Assembly: GCA_023458535.1 (NCBI GenBank) | Contig: JAEWYW010000070.1 | Location: 1 to 5,970 of the forward strand | Direction of reading: 5' to 3' | Origin: Bacteroidota bacterium | Lineage (GTDB): Bacteria; Bacteroidota; Bacteroidia; Flavobacteriales; Weeksellaceae | DNA length: 5,970 nt | Shown here: positions 1-5,970 of the stretch, in pieces | How the letters are laid out: each line of letters starts with the position of its first letter | How positions within the stretch are numbered: the stretch's first letter is position 1 | The notes under the pieces: generated by a model | Told to the model about the DNA's origin: nothing | The model's database searches: none | What the model saw: the letters and a program-made list of their open reading frames with translations, nothing else | Position numbers and translations under genes: made by a program

Positions 1-575
1 TCATCGAAAGTGAGGAGAAAACTTTTGTCTTCAAACTCGAAGCCGTTTTTCTCAGAAGCATCAATAACATCTATCTCACTTGTTCTTTTTGGAGATTTGG
101 ACGCAAGACGAATGCATTCTAAAATATAAGTTCGAAAGAATTTTTTGCTGTTGATGTGCCATGGTTGCAATGATGCTGGAATTTGAGAATCTAAACTCTT
201 ACTTGCAAAAACAATAGAACTGTACGAAGCATTCTCCGGAATTTTAACGACATCTGAAAGCACATTTTTATCCAAAAATTTTATATTCTCCTGTATTCGC
301 GATTTTGTTTGCTTTTTCCACTTTTCCACAGCAGTAAGATTTGGGTTTTTCACGTCAATCAGGATATTTAAATCTGCTGATTTAATATTCTCGATATCAG
401 CCAAAACTTCGGCGAAGACAAGCATTTCTAGCTTGGATGCCACATCAAAATCTTTAGTGCTTTGCATAGGCAACTTCCAAAGATTTCTGTCTGCAGTTGC
501 TATGCTTTGCGGACCTTGCGAAAAAATTGATATGAAGATCGAAAAAAATAGGACTACGAAAAACTTATTCATCAT
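1..575 (-). CDS. Secreted protein, probable polysaccharide deacetylase (CE4/NodB-like), 5' part only
   Basis: The frame is open from an ATG at 575 to the window edge (191 full codons plus two bases), so the C-terminal part lies outside. The start MMNKFFVVLFFSIFISIFSQ is a typical signal peptide, so the product is exported. The next ~160 residues are hydrophilic and I do not recognise them as a family. The last residues read SFLLTFD, and the two remaining bases (GA) allow Asp or Glu next. This fits motif 1 (TFDD) of CE4 polysaccharide deacetylases, whose second Asp binds the metal; these enzymes remove N- or O-acetyl groups from cell-wall or capsular sugars. The family call rests on this short motif and its position after an N-terminal extension, so it is an inference. 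The start overlaps the stop of the upstream TPR gene as ATGA; a second ATG follows at once (572-570). Translation is probably coupled to the upstream gene. Confidence 0.6.
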   Translation of the reverse strand, partial: MMNKFFVVLFFSIFISIFSQGPQSIATADRNLWKLPMQSTKDFDVASKLEMLVFAEVLADIENIKSADLNILIDVKNPNLTAVEKWKKQTKSRIQENIKFLDKNVLSDVVKIPENASYSSIVFASKSLDSQIPASLQPWHINSKKFFRTYILECIRLASKSPKRTSEIDVIDASEKNGFEFEDKSFLLTFD

Positions 576-1735
576 CTGATTTTTTGCTTCACTCTTTTAA
601 TGGCATTATCATACACAGGATTCTCATTATTTTCTTTAGCCATCTGGTAATAGCTTAAAGCATCGGCATATTGGCGGTTATTTTCATAAATTTTAGCAAT
701 ATTGAAGTAAGAATTTGCCTTTATAATGTTTGTGCTGGCAAATTTTATCGCCTCACGATTGGCCCAAATGGCTTCTGCATTCCTACCTGCTTTACCGAAA
801 GCCAATCCGAGATTACTATAAATCTGCCCATCAAAAGGGTTGTATTCCAAGGCTTGTTGGTAGTAATTGATGGCTGTATCCATATCTTTTGCATGATAAG
901 CCTGTTCCCCTCTTTTATTAATGGTGTTTGCCTGTTGATGATATGATTCTGAAATTGATGCAATAGAAGATCCTGAATATCTGTAATCGCTCAGTAAACT
1001 TCTCACTCCTTCCCAAGAACTTGAATTTTCAAAATTGTTAATGTCAACAATATTTCCACTTTCATCAATCATAAATATTACCCAGACATTTCCTTTCTTT
1101 TGTCCTTTCGGAACTTCGTAGCTTTTTACAAGCGTATTTCCGATGTAAACAAAAACCTTAGCATTGCTAATTCCTGAAAGATTGGTGTTATTGATGCGTT
1201 CTCTGTCTGAGTAGTCATGTACAGCGTAAATATATCTTTGGTTGGGAATTCTGTCATCAATAGTGATGGTTTCTGGCCCATAACTGTCGGTGTCGTCCAC
1301 GTCAAGATTGGCATTTTCACCTTCTTTGTGGTAATAGCAGATATGATTTCCTGGATAAGAAAGGTGGGAGTCTAAATCTAAAGGTCTTTCGCCCCAACTC
1401 AAAACAATCCTCATTCCATCTAAATTGGTCATTACCGGACTTAAAGCATAGGTTAGGCCGCCAAAAGGGCCTTTGGTTACCAATGCTGAATATCCATCTT
1501 TTTTAATAATAACTGTGATTTCATTTCCGGCATTTACGAATTGTGCTGGAATTACGGCGCGTCCGGCGCTATTGGTGTACACAATTTCAGAAGTTTGACC
1601 GTTTTTTTGGAAGATTACCTGCGCATCAGGAATTACTTTATCTTTCACCACAGCACTAAGAACCAGTAATTCATTGGAATTTTGTGCAAAAACCATAGTT
1701 TGGATCAGCACAAAAAATAATAATAATTTTTTCAT
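572..1735 (-). CDS. Secreted protein: Ig-like domain, YfaP/DUF2135-like domain and C-terminal TPRs
   Basis: 387 residues. Residues 1-17 (MKKLLLFFVLIQTMVFA) form a signal peptide, followed by QNSNE. Residues about 22-90 look like a carboxypeptidase-regulatory/Ig-like beta domain, with a 'proposed variant then NSAGRA' pattern and VIIKKDGYSA near the end. Residues about 107-232 resemble the DUF2135 region of E. coli YfaP: IVLSWGERPLDLDSHL, then NLDVDDTDSYGPE, then IYAVHDYSD and a last strand VWVIFMID. The Asp-rich positions could bind a cation, but this is not shown. Residues 269-300, 301-334 and 336-370 form about three TPRs (for example the GEQAYHAKDMDTAINYYQQA helix pair), likely a protein-protein surface. 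The exact role is unknown; a periplasmic or surface scaffold is plausible. The ATG at 1735 is chosen because it begins the signal peptide; no Shine-Dalgarno is seen, as is usual in Bacteroidota. Its stop overlaps the next start (ATGA), so it heads a two-gene operon with the putative deacetylase. Confidence 0.85.
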   Translation of the reverse strand: MKKLLLFFVLIQTMVFAQNSNELLVLSAVVKDKVIPDAQVIFQKNGQTSEIVYTNSAGRAVIPAQFVNAGNEITVIIKKDGYSALVTKGPFGGLTYALSPVMTNLDGMRIVLSWGERPLDLDSHLSYPGNHICYYHKEGENANLDVDDTDSYGPETITIDDRIPNQRYIYAVHDYSDRERINNTNLSGISNAKVFVYIGNTLVKSYEVPKGQKKGNVWVIFMIDESGNIVDINNFENSSSWEGVRSLLSDYRYSGSSIASISESYHQQANTINKRGEQAYHAKDMDTAINYYQQALEYNPFDGQIYSNLGLAFGKAGRNAEAIWANREAIKFASTNIIKANSYFNIAKIYENNRQYADALSYYQMAKENNENPVYDNAIKRVKQKIR

Positions 1736-1752
1736 TTGTGTTTAATAATTTT

Positions 1753-1760
1753 CATAGCTA
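1753..1760 (-). promoter_or_regulatory. Weak candidate -7 promoter element for the TPR-protein operon
   Basis: The minus strand reads TAGCTATG, 7 of 8 positions of the Bacteroidota -7 element TAnnTTTG, 17 bases before the start codon at 1735. No TTG -33 element is seen at the usual 17-23 base spacing; that position falls inside the terminator stem of the preceding gene. The gene must have some promoter here if the terminator works, but this particular site is a weak match. Confidence 0.25.
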
Positions 1761-1764
1761 ATAT

Positions 1765-1797
1765 AAAAAAACCTAACAGAATTGGAAGACTGTTAGG
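1765..1797 (-). terminator. Rho-independent terminator of the DUF336/GlcG-like gene
   Basis: The arms CCTAACAG (1772-1779) and CTGTTAGG (1790-1797) are perfect 8-bp inverted repeats around a 10-base loop. On the minus strand the stem is followed by seven T (1771-1765). It lies 31 bases past the stop codon of the DUF336 gene at 1828 and before the TPR-protein start. On the plus strand six T occur at 1805-1810, eight bases past the stem, so weak two-way activity is possible, but no plus-strand gene runs into it. Confidence 0.85.
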
Positions 1798-1827
1798 CTG
1801 AATATTTTTTAATAAAATAGTCAATTT

Positions 1828-2224
1828 TTATAATGCTGAAGCGCCAGCTTCTGCTACAATACGGTCGTTTTCTACAGTGCTTCCGCTTACACCAATGGCA
1901 CCAATAATATCACCATTGTTATTTTTAATGGGAATACCACCAGGGAAAGTAATTAATCCACCATTAGAATGTTCAATATTATACAAACTCCTCCTGGCTG
2001 TGATAATTCACCTATTGCTTCTGTATTCATATCAAAATAGCGGGCGGTTTTTGCTTTTTTAATGGAAATATCCAGAGAGCCCAGCCAAGCACCGTCCATT
2101 CTTGCAAATGCTACTAAATTGGCGCCAGCATCTACAACGGCTATGTTCATTTTGGTTTGTATTGAAGTCGCTTTTTCTTTTGCTGCCAAAATTATTTTTC
2201 AGCATTTTCTAATGTAATGTTCAT
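1828..2224 (-). pseudogene. GlcG/HbpS-like (DUF336, PF03928) protein gene with two single-base deletions
   Basis: Read with two corrections, the gene encodes 132 residues from MNITLENAEK to AEAGASAL, a full-length GlcG/HbpS (DUF336) protein. Visible hallmarks are NIAVVDAGANLVAFARMDGA, SLDISIKKAKTA, the FPGGIPI turn, and IIGAIGVSGSTVENDRIVAEAG. Relatives include the haem-binding HbpS, GlcG, and the C-terminal domain of the PduO cobalamin adenosyltransferase. As it stands the first frame (ATG at 2224) stops after ten codons: five A (2199-2195) precede TAA where six would give KIILAAKEK. The middle frame then runs to about 1990, where the GGAGGAGTTTG stretch lacks one base, and the rest (SLYNIEHSN onward) is in the third frame to the TAA at 1830-1828. 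A product starting at a TTG (2189) would end at 1953, lacking the conserved C-terminal third. Either the gene is decayed or the sequence has indel errors. The call as a family member is firm; its inactivity is not. Confidence 0.8.
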
Positions 2225-2245
2225 ATTTTGAAATTTAGTTAACTT

Positions 2246-2280
2246 CAAATATAACGTAATTAAAATAGGTTACTTTTCAA
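2246..2280 (-). promoter_or_regulatory. Promoter of the DUF336/GlcG-like gene
   Basis: The minus strand has a perfect Bacteroidota -7 element, TATATTTG (2253-2246), with a TTG (2280-2278) 24 bases upstream, slightly longer than the common 17-23 base spacing. The -7 element ends 21 bases before the ATG at 2224. The leader shows no Shine-Dalgarno sequence. The promoter sits between the icmF terminator and this gene, so the gene is expected to be transcribed separately from icmF. Confidence 0.55.
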
Positions 2281-2300
2281 TTTTTTTAATTTTTCTTCAT

Positions 2301-2337
2301 AAAAAAACCTAACAGGATTTAAAATCCTGTTAGGTTT
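2301..2337 (-). terminator. Strong rho-independent terminator of icmF
   Basis: Two perfect 16-base arms (2305-2320 and 2322-2337) are separated by one base; in practice the hairpin has about 13-14 pairs and a short A-rich loop. The core is CCTAACAGG/CCTGTTAGG. On the minus strand the core stem is followed by seven T (2307-2301). It starts 46 bases past the icmF stop codon. On the plus strand only three T follow, so it acts mainly on icmF transcripts. Confidence 0.9.
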
Positions 2338-2383
2338 AAATATTTAAAACAGTTAATAGTACTAATTGGCTACGGCCCTGCCG

Positions 2384-5300
2384 TTACATATTTCTTCTGT
2401 ATTTACCACCCACTTCAAATAGAGCATTGGTAATTTGTCCAAGTGAACAGTATTTTACAGCGTCCATCATCACTTCAAATAAGTTTTGTTGGTTGATGGC
2501 AGCATGTTGAAGCGTCTTTAAAGCTTCTGCAGATTTATCTTCATTGGCATTTTGGAAATTATGTAAATTCTCGATTTGCGCCTGCTTTTCGTCCTCGGTC
2601 GAACGGATGACTTCACCTGGACGAACTGTTGGCGAACCATCTTTTCCAAGGAAGGTATTCACACCGATGATTGGATATTCGCCTGTGTGTTTCAACCATT
2701 CGTAATGCATGGATTCTTCCTGAATTTTAGAACGCTGATACATCGTTTCCATAGCACCCAAAACACCACCTCTTTCGGTGATTCTGTCGAATTCAGCATA
2801 GACTGCTTCTTCAACAAGATCCGTCAATTCTTCAATAATGAAAGAACCTTGCAGTGGATTTTCGTTTTTCGCTAAACCTAATTCTTTGTTGATAATCAAC
2901 TGAATAGCCATCGCACGCCTTACTGATTCTTCCGTTGGTGTGGTAATCGCTTCGTCGTACGCATTGGTATGCAGCGAGTTACAGTTGTCGTAAATGGCAT
3001 ACAAAGCCTGGAGCGTCGTTCTGATATCATTGAAATCAATTTCCTGTGCGTGAAGCGATCTTCCCGATGTTTGGATGTGGTATTTCAACATTTGCGAACG
3101 CTCATCGGCACCATATTTAAACTTCATTGCTTTTGCCCAAAGTCTTCTAGCAACACGGCCAATCACCGAATATTCAGGATCGATACCGTTGGAGAAGAAG
3201 AAAGAAAGGTTAGGAGCGAAATCATTGATGTCCATACCTCTTGACAAATAATACTCTACATAGGTGAAACCATTTGCGAGGGTAAATGCCAACTGCGAAA
3301 TCGGATTGGCTCCCGCTTCTGCAATGTGATATCCCGAAATAGACACCGAATAGAAGTTTCGTACTTTGTGTTGAATAAAATATTCCTGAACGTCACCCAT
3401 TAATCTCAATGCAAATTCGGTGGAGAAAATACAGGTATTTTGAGCTTGATCTTCTTTTAAAATATCCGCCTGAACCGTTCCACGAACTGTTGCAATGGTT
3501 TCGGCTTTTATTTTAGCATAAATGTCGGCAGGAACCACTTCATCACCCGTTAAGCCCAATAATTTTAAACCTAAACCGTTGTTAGAAGGTGGCAATTCGC
3601 CGTTGTATTCAGGACGTTTTAAACCTTTAGCATCAAATTTTGCCTTTAAAGCCGCTTCAATATTGCCTTCAAGTCCGTTTTCTTCTAAATATTTTTCAAC
3701 ATTTTGATCGATGGCAGCATTCATGAAAAACGCTAAAATCATTGGCGCAGGGCCATTAATAGTCATCGACACCGATGTCAACGCATTAATTAAATCAAAA
3801 CCTGAATATAATTTTTTGGCATCATCCAAAGTCGCTATCGATACCCCTGCATTACCAATTTTCCCGTAAATATCAGGTGGTAAAGCAGGATCCTGACCGT
3901 AAAGTGTTACTGAGTCGAACGCTGTTGACAAACGTTTTGCTGGCATTTCTGCAGAAACATAGTGGAAACGTCTGTTGGTTCGCTCCGGGCCACCTTCACC
4001 TGCGAACATTCTTGTTGGATCTTCACCCGTTCTTTTGAATGGATAAATCCCCGCCGTGTAAGGGAAGCTTCCTGGAAGGTTTTCCTGACCTTTCCAAGCA
4101 ATTAAATCGCCCCAATCGTGGTATTTCGGAAGCGCAATCTTTGGTATTTTGAGATGAGATAAAGATTCTGATGAGGTTTCAACTTTAATTTCTTTTCCTC
4201 GTACGAAATACGAATAGAACTCCTCATGGAAAGCCTTTTTGGTATCGTCCCAGGTTTTTAAGAAATCAATATTTTCTTGTTGAAGTTCTTTTTCGGCCTT
4301 TTGATATTCAACATCTAGAGTTTCGTTCTGAATTAAATTTTTAACGCCATCAATATGATACATTTTACGTGCTAAATCGGCTTGTTTCAGAACATTCTCA
4401 TCGTACTGTTTGTTGTTTTCAACGATTTCAGAAAGATAGCGAACTCTTTTTCCAGGAATAATCGTGGTATCGCTTGTAATTTCTTGCTCTAAAAACTCTT
4501 GAAGATTGGTTGAACTAAATTTTTCGTTGACCTTTTTAACCAACGTATTGAACAATTCTGTGGTTCCGTGATCGTTGAACTGGGAGGCTTTTGAAGCGAA
4601 AACTGGCATTTCATCCAATTGACTTTCCCAAAGCAAATGGTTTCTCTGGAATTGTTTTCTCACCGCTTGCAAAGCATCAAGAGCACCACGTTTGTCTGAT
4701 TTATTTAAAGCAATTAAATCTGCATAATCCAACATATCGATTTTCTCCAACTGCGTTGAAGCACCGTATTCTGGCGTCATTACATACATGGAAACATCGG
4801 CAATGTCTGAAACCTCGGAACCGGACTGTCCGATTCCCGAAGTTTCCAAAATAATAACATCTGGATGAGCTAATTTAAGAACATTCAAAGCCGTGTGTAC
4901 GAAAGGCGAAACCGAAGCGTTGTTCTCACGAGTTGCCATAGATCGCATAAAAACACGCGGATCGTTGATGGAATTCATACGAATTCTGTCGCCCAAAAGT
5001 GCTCCACCTGTTTTCTTTTTGGAGGGATCGATGGAAATAATGGCTATTTTTTTATCTGGATTTGAACGCAAGAAACGCCTTACCAATTCGTCTGTTAAAG
5101 AAGATTTACCAGCACCTCCCGTACCCGTAATTCCGATAATTGGGATGTTGAGATCTTTTGCTTTCTCGTTGATGGCAGCAACCAATTCCGGTCTTTCATC
5201 AGAGAAATTTTCAACCGCAGAAATAATTTGAGCCAGCTTTGCAGAATCTTCAAATTTGATATCGTTCACATCTTCTGCCGTGATTTTTTCACCTGTTGCA

Positions 5301-5731
5301 AAATCAGATCTTTTCACCAAATCATCAATCATACCTTGTAAACCAAGTTCTCGACCGTCGTCAGGCGAATAAATTCTGTCCACGCCGTAATCCATCAAAT
5401 CCTTGATTTCTTCGGGAAGAATTACACCTCCACCACCTCCGAAAATCTTAATTTGAGGTGAGTTTTTTTCTCTTAAAAGATCGTAGATATACTTGAAATA
5501 TTCGTTGTGCCCACCTTGGTAAGATGTTAACGCAATCGCGTTGGCATCCTCCTGAATTGCAGTGTTCACGACCTCTTCTGCAGATTTGTCGTGTCCTAAG
5601 TGGATGACTTCGCATCCTGAACCTTGGATCACACGACGCATAATATTAATTGCTGCATCGTGCCCATCGAAAAGTGCGGCTGCAGTAACTATTCTAACCT
5701 TGTTGTTAGGGGTATATTTTTGGTTTTCCAT
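2384..5731 (-). CDS. icmF: Fused isobutyryl-CoA mutase IcmF (B12-binding, G-protein chaperone and mutase domains)
   Basis: 1115 residues, the usual IcmF size. It is an AdoCbl-dependent cytosolic enzyme that interconverts isobutyryl-CoA and n-butyryl-CoA by radical rearrangement. Residues 12-145 form the B12-binding domain, with FDGHDAA (21-27) holding His24, the expected lower cobalt ligand. Residues 195-420 form a MeaB-like GTPase: Walker A GTGGAGKS (203-210), ETSGIGQS (296-303) and NKSD (343-346). This domain gates cofactor loading and repair. A helical linker follows (about 420-535), then the mutase barrel (about 540-1090) with ERTNRRFHY and SISGYHIAEAG, whose Tyr801 and His802 match the catalytic pair of methylmalonyl-CoA mutase. 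Phe576 (in TRMFAG) and Gln764 (in QAQNTCIF) replace the Tyr and Arg that bind methylmalonyl carboxylate, arguing for isobutyryl-CoA. Such proteins are often annotated methylmalonyl-CoA mutase. Activity on isovaleryl/pivalyl-CoA is known for some IcmFs. The ATG at 5731 follows a clear promoter; no Shine-Dalgarno is seen. Confidence 0.95.
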   Translation of the reverse strand: MENQKYTPNNKVRIVTAAALFDGHDAAINIMRRVIQGSGCEVIHLGHDKSAEEVVNTAIQEDANAIALTSYQGGHNEYFKYIYDLLREKNSPQIKIFGGGGGVILPEEIKDLMDYGVDRIYSPDDGRELGLQGMIDDLVKRSDFATGEKITAEDVNDIKFEDSAKLAQIISAVENFSDERPELVAAINEKAKDLNIPIIGITGTGGAGKSSLTDELVRRFLRSNPDKKIAIISIDPSKKKTGGALLGDRIRMNSINDPRVFMRSMATRENNASVSPFVHTALNVLKLAHPDVIILETSGIGQSGSEVSDIADVSMYVMTPEYGASTQLEKIDMLDYADLIALNKSDKRGALDALQAVRKQFQRNHLLWESQLDEMPVFASKASQFNDHGTTELFNTLVKKVNEKFSSTNLQEFLEQEITSDTTIIPGKRVRYLSEIVENNKQYDENVLKQADLARKMYHIDGVKNLIQNETLDVEYQKAEKELQQENIDFLKTWDDTKKAFHEEFYSYFVRGKEIKVETSSESLSHLKIPKIALPKYHDWGDLIAWKGQENLPGSFPYTAGIYPFKRTGEDPTRMFAGEGGPERTNRRFHYVSAEMPAKRLSTAFDSVTLYGQDPALPPDIYGKIGNAGVSIATLDDAKKLYSGFDLINALTSVSMTINGPAPMILAFFMNAAIDQNVEKYLEENGLEGNIEAALKAKFDAKGLKRPEYNGELPPSNNGLGLKLLGLTGDEVVPADIYAKIKAETIATVRGTVQADILKEDQAQNTCIFSTEFALRLMGDVQEYFIQHKVRNFYSVSISGYHIAEAGANPISQLAFTLANGFTYVEYYLSRGMDINDFAPNLSFFFSNGIDPEYSVIGRVARRLWAKAMKFKYGADERSQMLKYHIQTSGRSLHAQEIDFNDIRTTLQALYAIYDNCNSLHTNAYDEAITTPTEESVRRAMAIQLIINKELGLAKNENPLQGSFIIEELTDLVEEAVYAEFDRITERGGVLGAMETMYQRSKIQEESMHYEWLKHTGEYPIIGVNTFLGKDGSPTVRPGEVIRSTEDEKQAQIENLHNFQNANEDKSAEALKTLQHAAINQQNLFEVMMDAVKYCSLGQITNALFEVGGKYRRNM

Positions 5732-5750
5732 ATAGTTTTAACTCAATTTC

Positions 5751-5782
5751 CAAAGATAATCATTTAGAAGTATTAAGTTCAA
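5751..5782 (-). promoter_or_regulatory. Promoter of icmF
   Basis: The minus strand has a perfect -7 element TATCTTTG (5758-5751) and a TTG -33 element (5782-5780) 21 bases upstream, matching the TTG-N17-23-TAnnTTTG form used by flavobacterial housekeeping sigma factor. The -7 element ends 19 bases before the ATG at 5731. It lies back to back with the promoter of the divergent plus-strand gene. I see no convincing operator or cobalamin riboswitch; the 77-base gap is too short for the latter. Confidence 0.7.
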
Positions 5783-5796
5783 ATCTTAAAACTTTG

Positions 5797-5804
5797 TATT
5801 TTTG
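5797..5804 (+). promoter_or_regulatory. Candidate -7 element of the divergent membrane-protein gene
   Basis: TATTTTTG is a perfect TAnnTTTG match that ends only four bases before the ATG at 5809. If used, transcription would start at or next to the start codon and the mRNA would be almost leaderless. No good TTG -33 element is found upstream at normal spacing, so the assignment is tentative. Confidence 0.4.
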
Positions 5805-5808
5805 CAAT

Positions 5809-5970
5809 ATGCAAAGAGCCCTAATTTTTTTTGCGATTGGCGCAGTCGCAAGTTTTTTATTGAATTACTTTTTGGGAAGCGACCAAAGTATTGAGGTGGA
5901 TATTTATTATGCTGTTGCTTTCGGCTTGGGCTGGGGAATGGCTTATTTTCTGGATCGCCCAGATTATGCA
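5809..5970 (+). CDS. Small integral membrane protein of unknown function, 5' part only
   Basis: The frame is open from the ATG at 5809 to the window end (54 codons); the rest lies outside. The protein begins MQRALIFFAIGAVASFLLNY. Residues 4-22 form a hydrophobic helix and residues 33-48 (YYAVAFGLGWGMAYFL) a second one, joined by a short acidic loop GSDQSIEVD. The second helix ends in LDRPDYA, suggesting a polar stretch next. The first helix could also be read as an uncleaved signal anchor; there is no clear signal-peptidase site. I do not recognise a named family. The gene is divergent from icmF and shares its 77-base upstream region, but nothing in the sequence ties it to acyl-CoA or B12 metabolism. 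An in-frame TTG at 5794 could extend it by five codons, but the ATG is the more likely start. Confidence 0.7.
   Translation, partial: MQRALIFFAIGAVASFLLNYFLGSDQSIEVDIYYAVAFGLGWGMAYFLDRPDYA

Noticed and set aside
1877..2062. 61-codon plus-strand open frame
   Set aside because: It is antisense to the DUF336 gene, whose conserved motifs explain this stretch.
1765..2337. The two inverted repeats as ends of a mobile element carrying the DUF336 gene
   Set aside because: There is no transposase and no target-site duplication that I can see; each hairpin is followed by a T tract at the 3' end of a gene, so terminators explain them better.
2225..2383. Possible small RNA or riboswitch in the 159-base gap between icmF and the DUF336 gene
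   Set aside because: The gap is explained by the icmF terminator and the downstream promoter; no further conserved-looking structure is visible.
4893..5231. 112-codon plus-strand open frame opposite icmF, and similar frames at 2576-2875, 2969-3244, 3522-3707 and 4591-4854
   Set aside because: They lie wholly antisense to a clear, highly conserved enzyme gene, have no promoter or family features, and are expected by-products of its codon use.
5654..5668. B12-binding motif reads DGHDAA instead of DxHxxG, suggesting a defective cobalamin site
   Set aside because: The His ligand and the rest of the domain are intact, and to my knowledge IcmF proteins commonly have DGHDA(A/S) here, so it is a family trait and not a loss.

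Overview
The window looks like chromosomal DNA of a member of the Bacteroidota, most likely class Flavobacteriia (a Chryseobacterium-like relative). The basis is AT-rich intergenic DNA, start codons without Shine-Dalgarno sequences, TAnnTTTG-type -7 promoter elements, secreted proteins ending their signal peptides in 'FAQ' or 'FSQ', and a fused IcmF-type mutase. The genus is inferred from general resemblance, not from a search.

Layout: all genes but the last are on the minus strand. Positions 1-575 hold the 5' part of a secreted protein gene. Its translation reaches the window edge at LLTFD(D/E), which resembles the first metal-binding motif of CE4/NodB polysaccharide deacetylases. It overlaps by 4 bases (ATGA) the end of a 387-aa secreted protein (572-1735) with an Ig-like domain, a YfaP/DUF2135-like domain and C-terminal TPRs; the two form a translationally coupled pair. 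After a 92-base gap with a terminator comes a GlcG/HbpS (DUF336, PF03928) family gene at 1828-2224, interrupted by two separate single-base deletions. A 159-base gap then carries this gene's promoter and a strong terminator.

The centrepiece is 2384-5731, a 1115-aa fused acyl-CoA mutase: B12-binding domain, MeaB-like G-protein chaperone domain, linker and mutase barrel. Databases often call such proteins methylmalonyl-CoA mutase, but the architecture and two substrate-pocket residues (Phe576, Gln764) point to IcmF, the isobutyryl-CoA/n-butyryl-CoA mutase. A 77-base divergent promoter region separates it from a plus-strand gene for a small membrane protein (5809 to the window end).

Functionally there is an AdoCbl-dependent carbon-skeleton rearrangement gene (icmF), a downstream DUF336 gene whose family includes the C-terminal domain of the PduO adenosyltransferase, and an unrelated secreted-protein operon. 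I see no mobile element, CRISPR array, tRNA or rRNA, and no clear undescribed system. The points most worth a second look are the doubly frameshifted DUF336 gene, the IcmF assignment, the two adjacent terminators built on the same stem sequence, and the domain combination of the secreted TPR protein.
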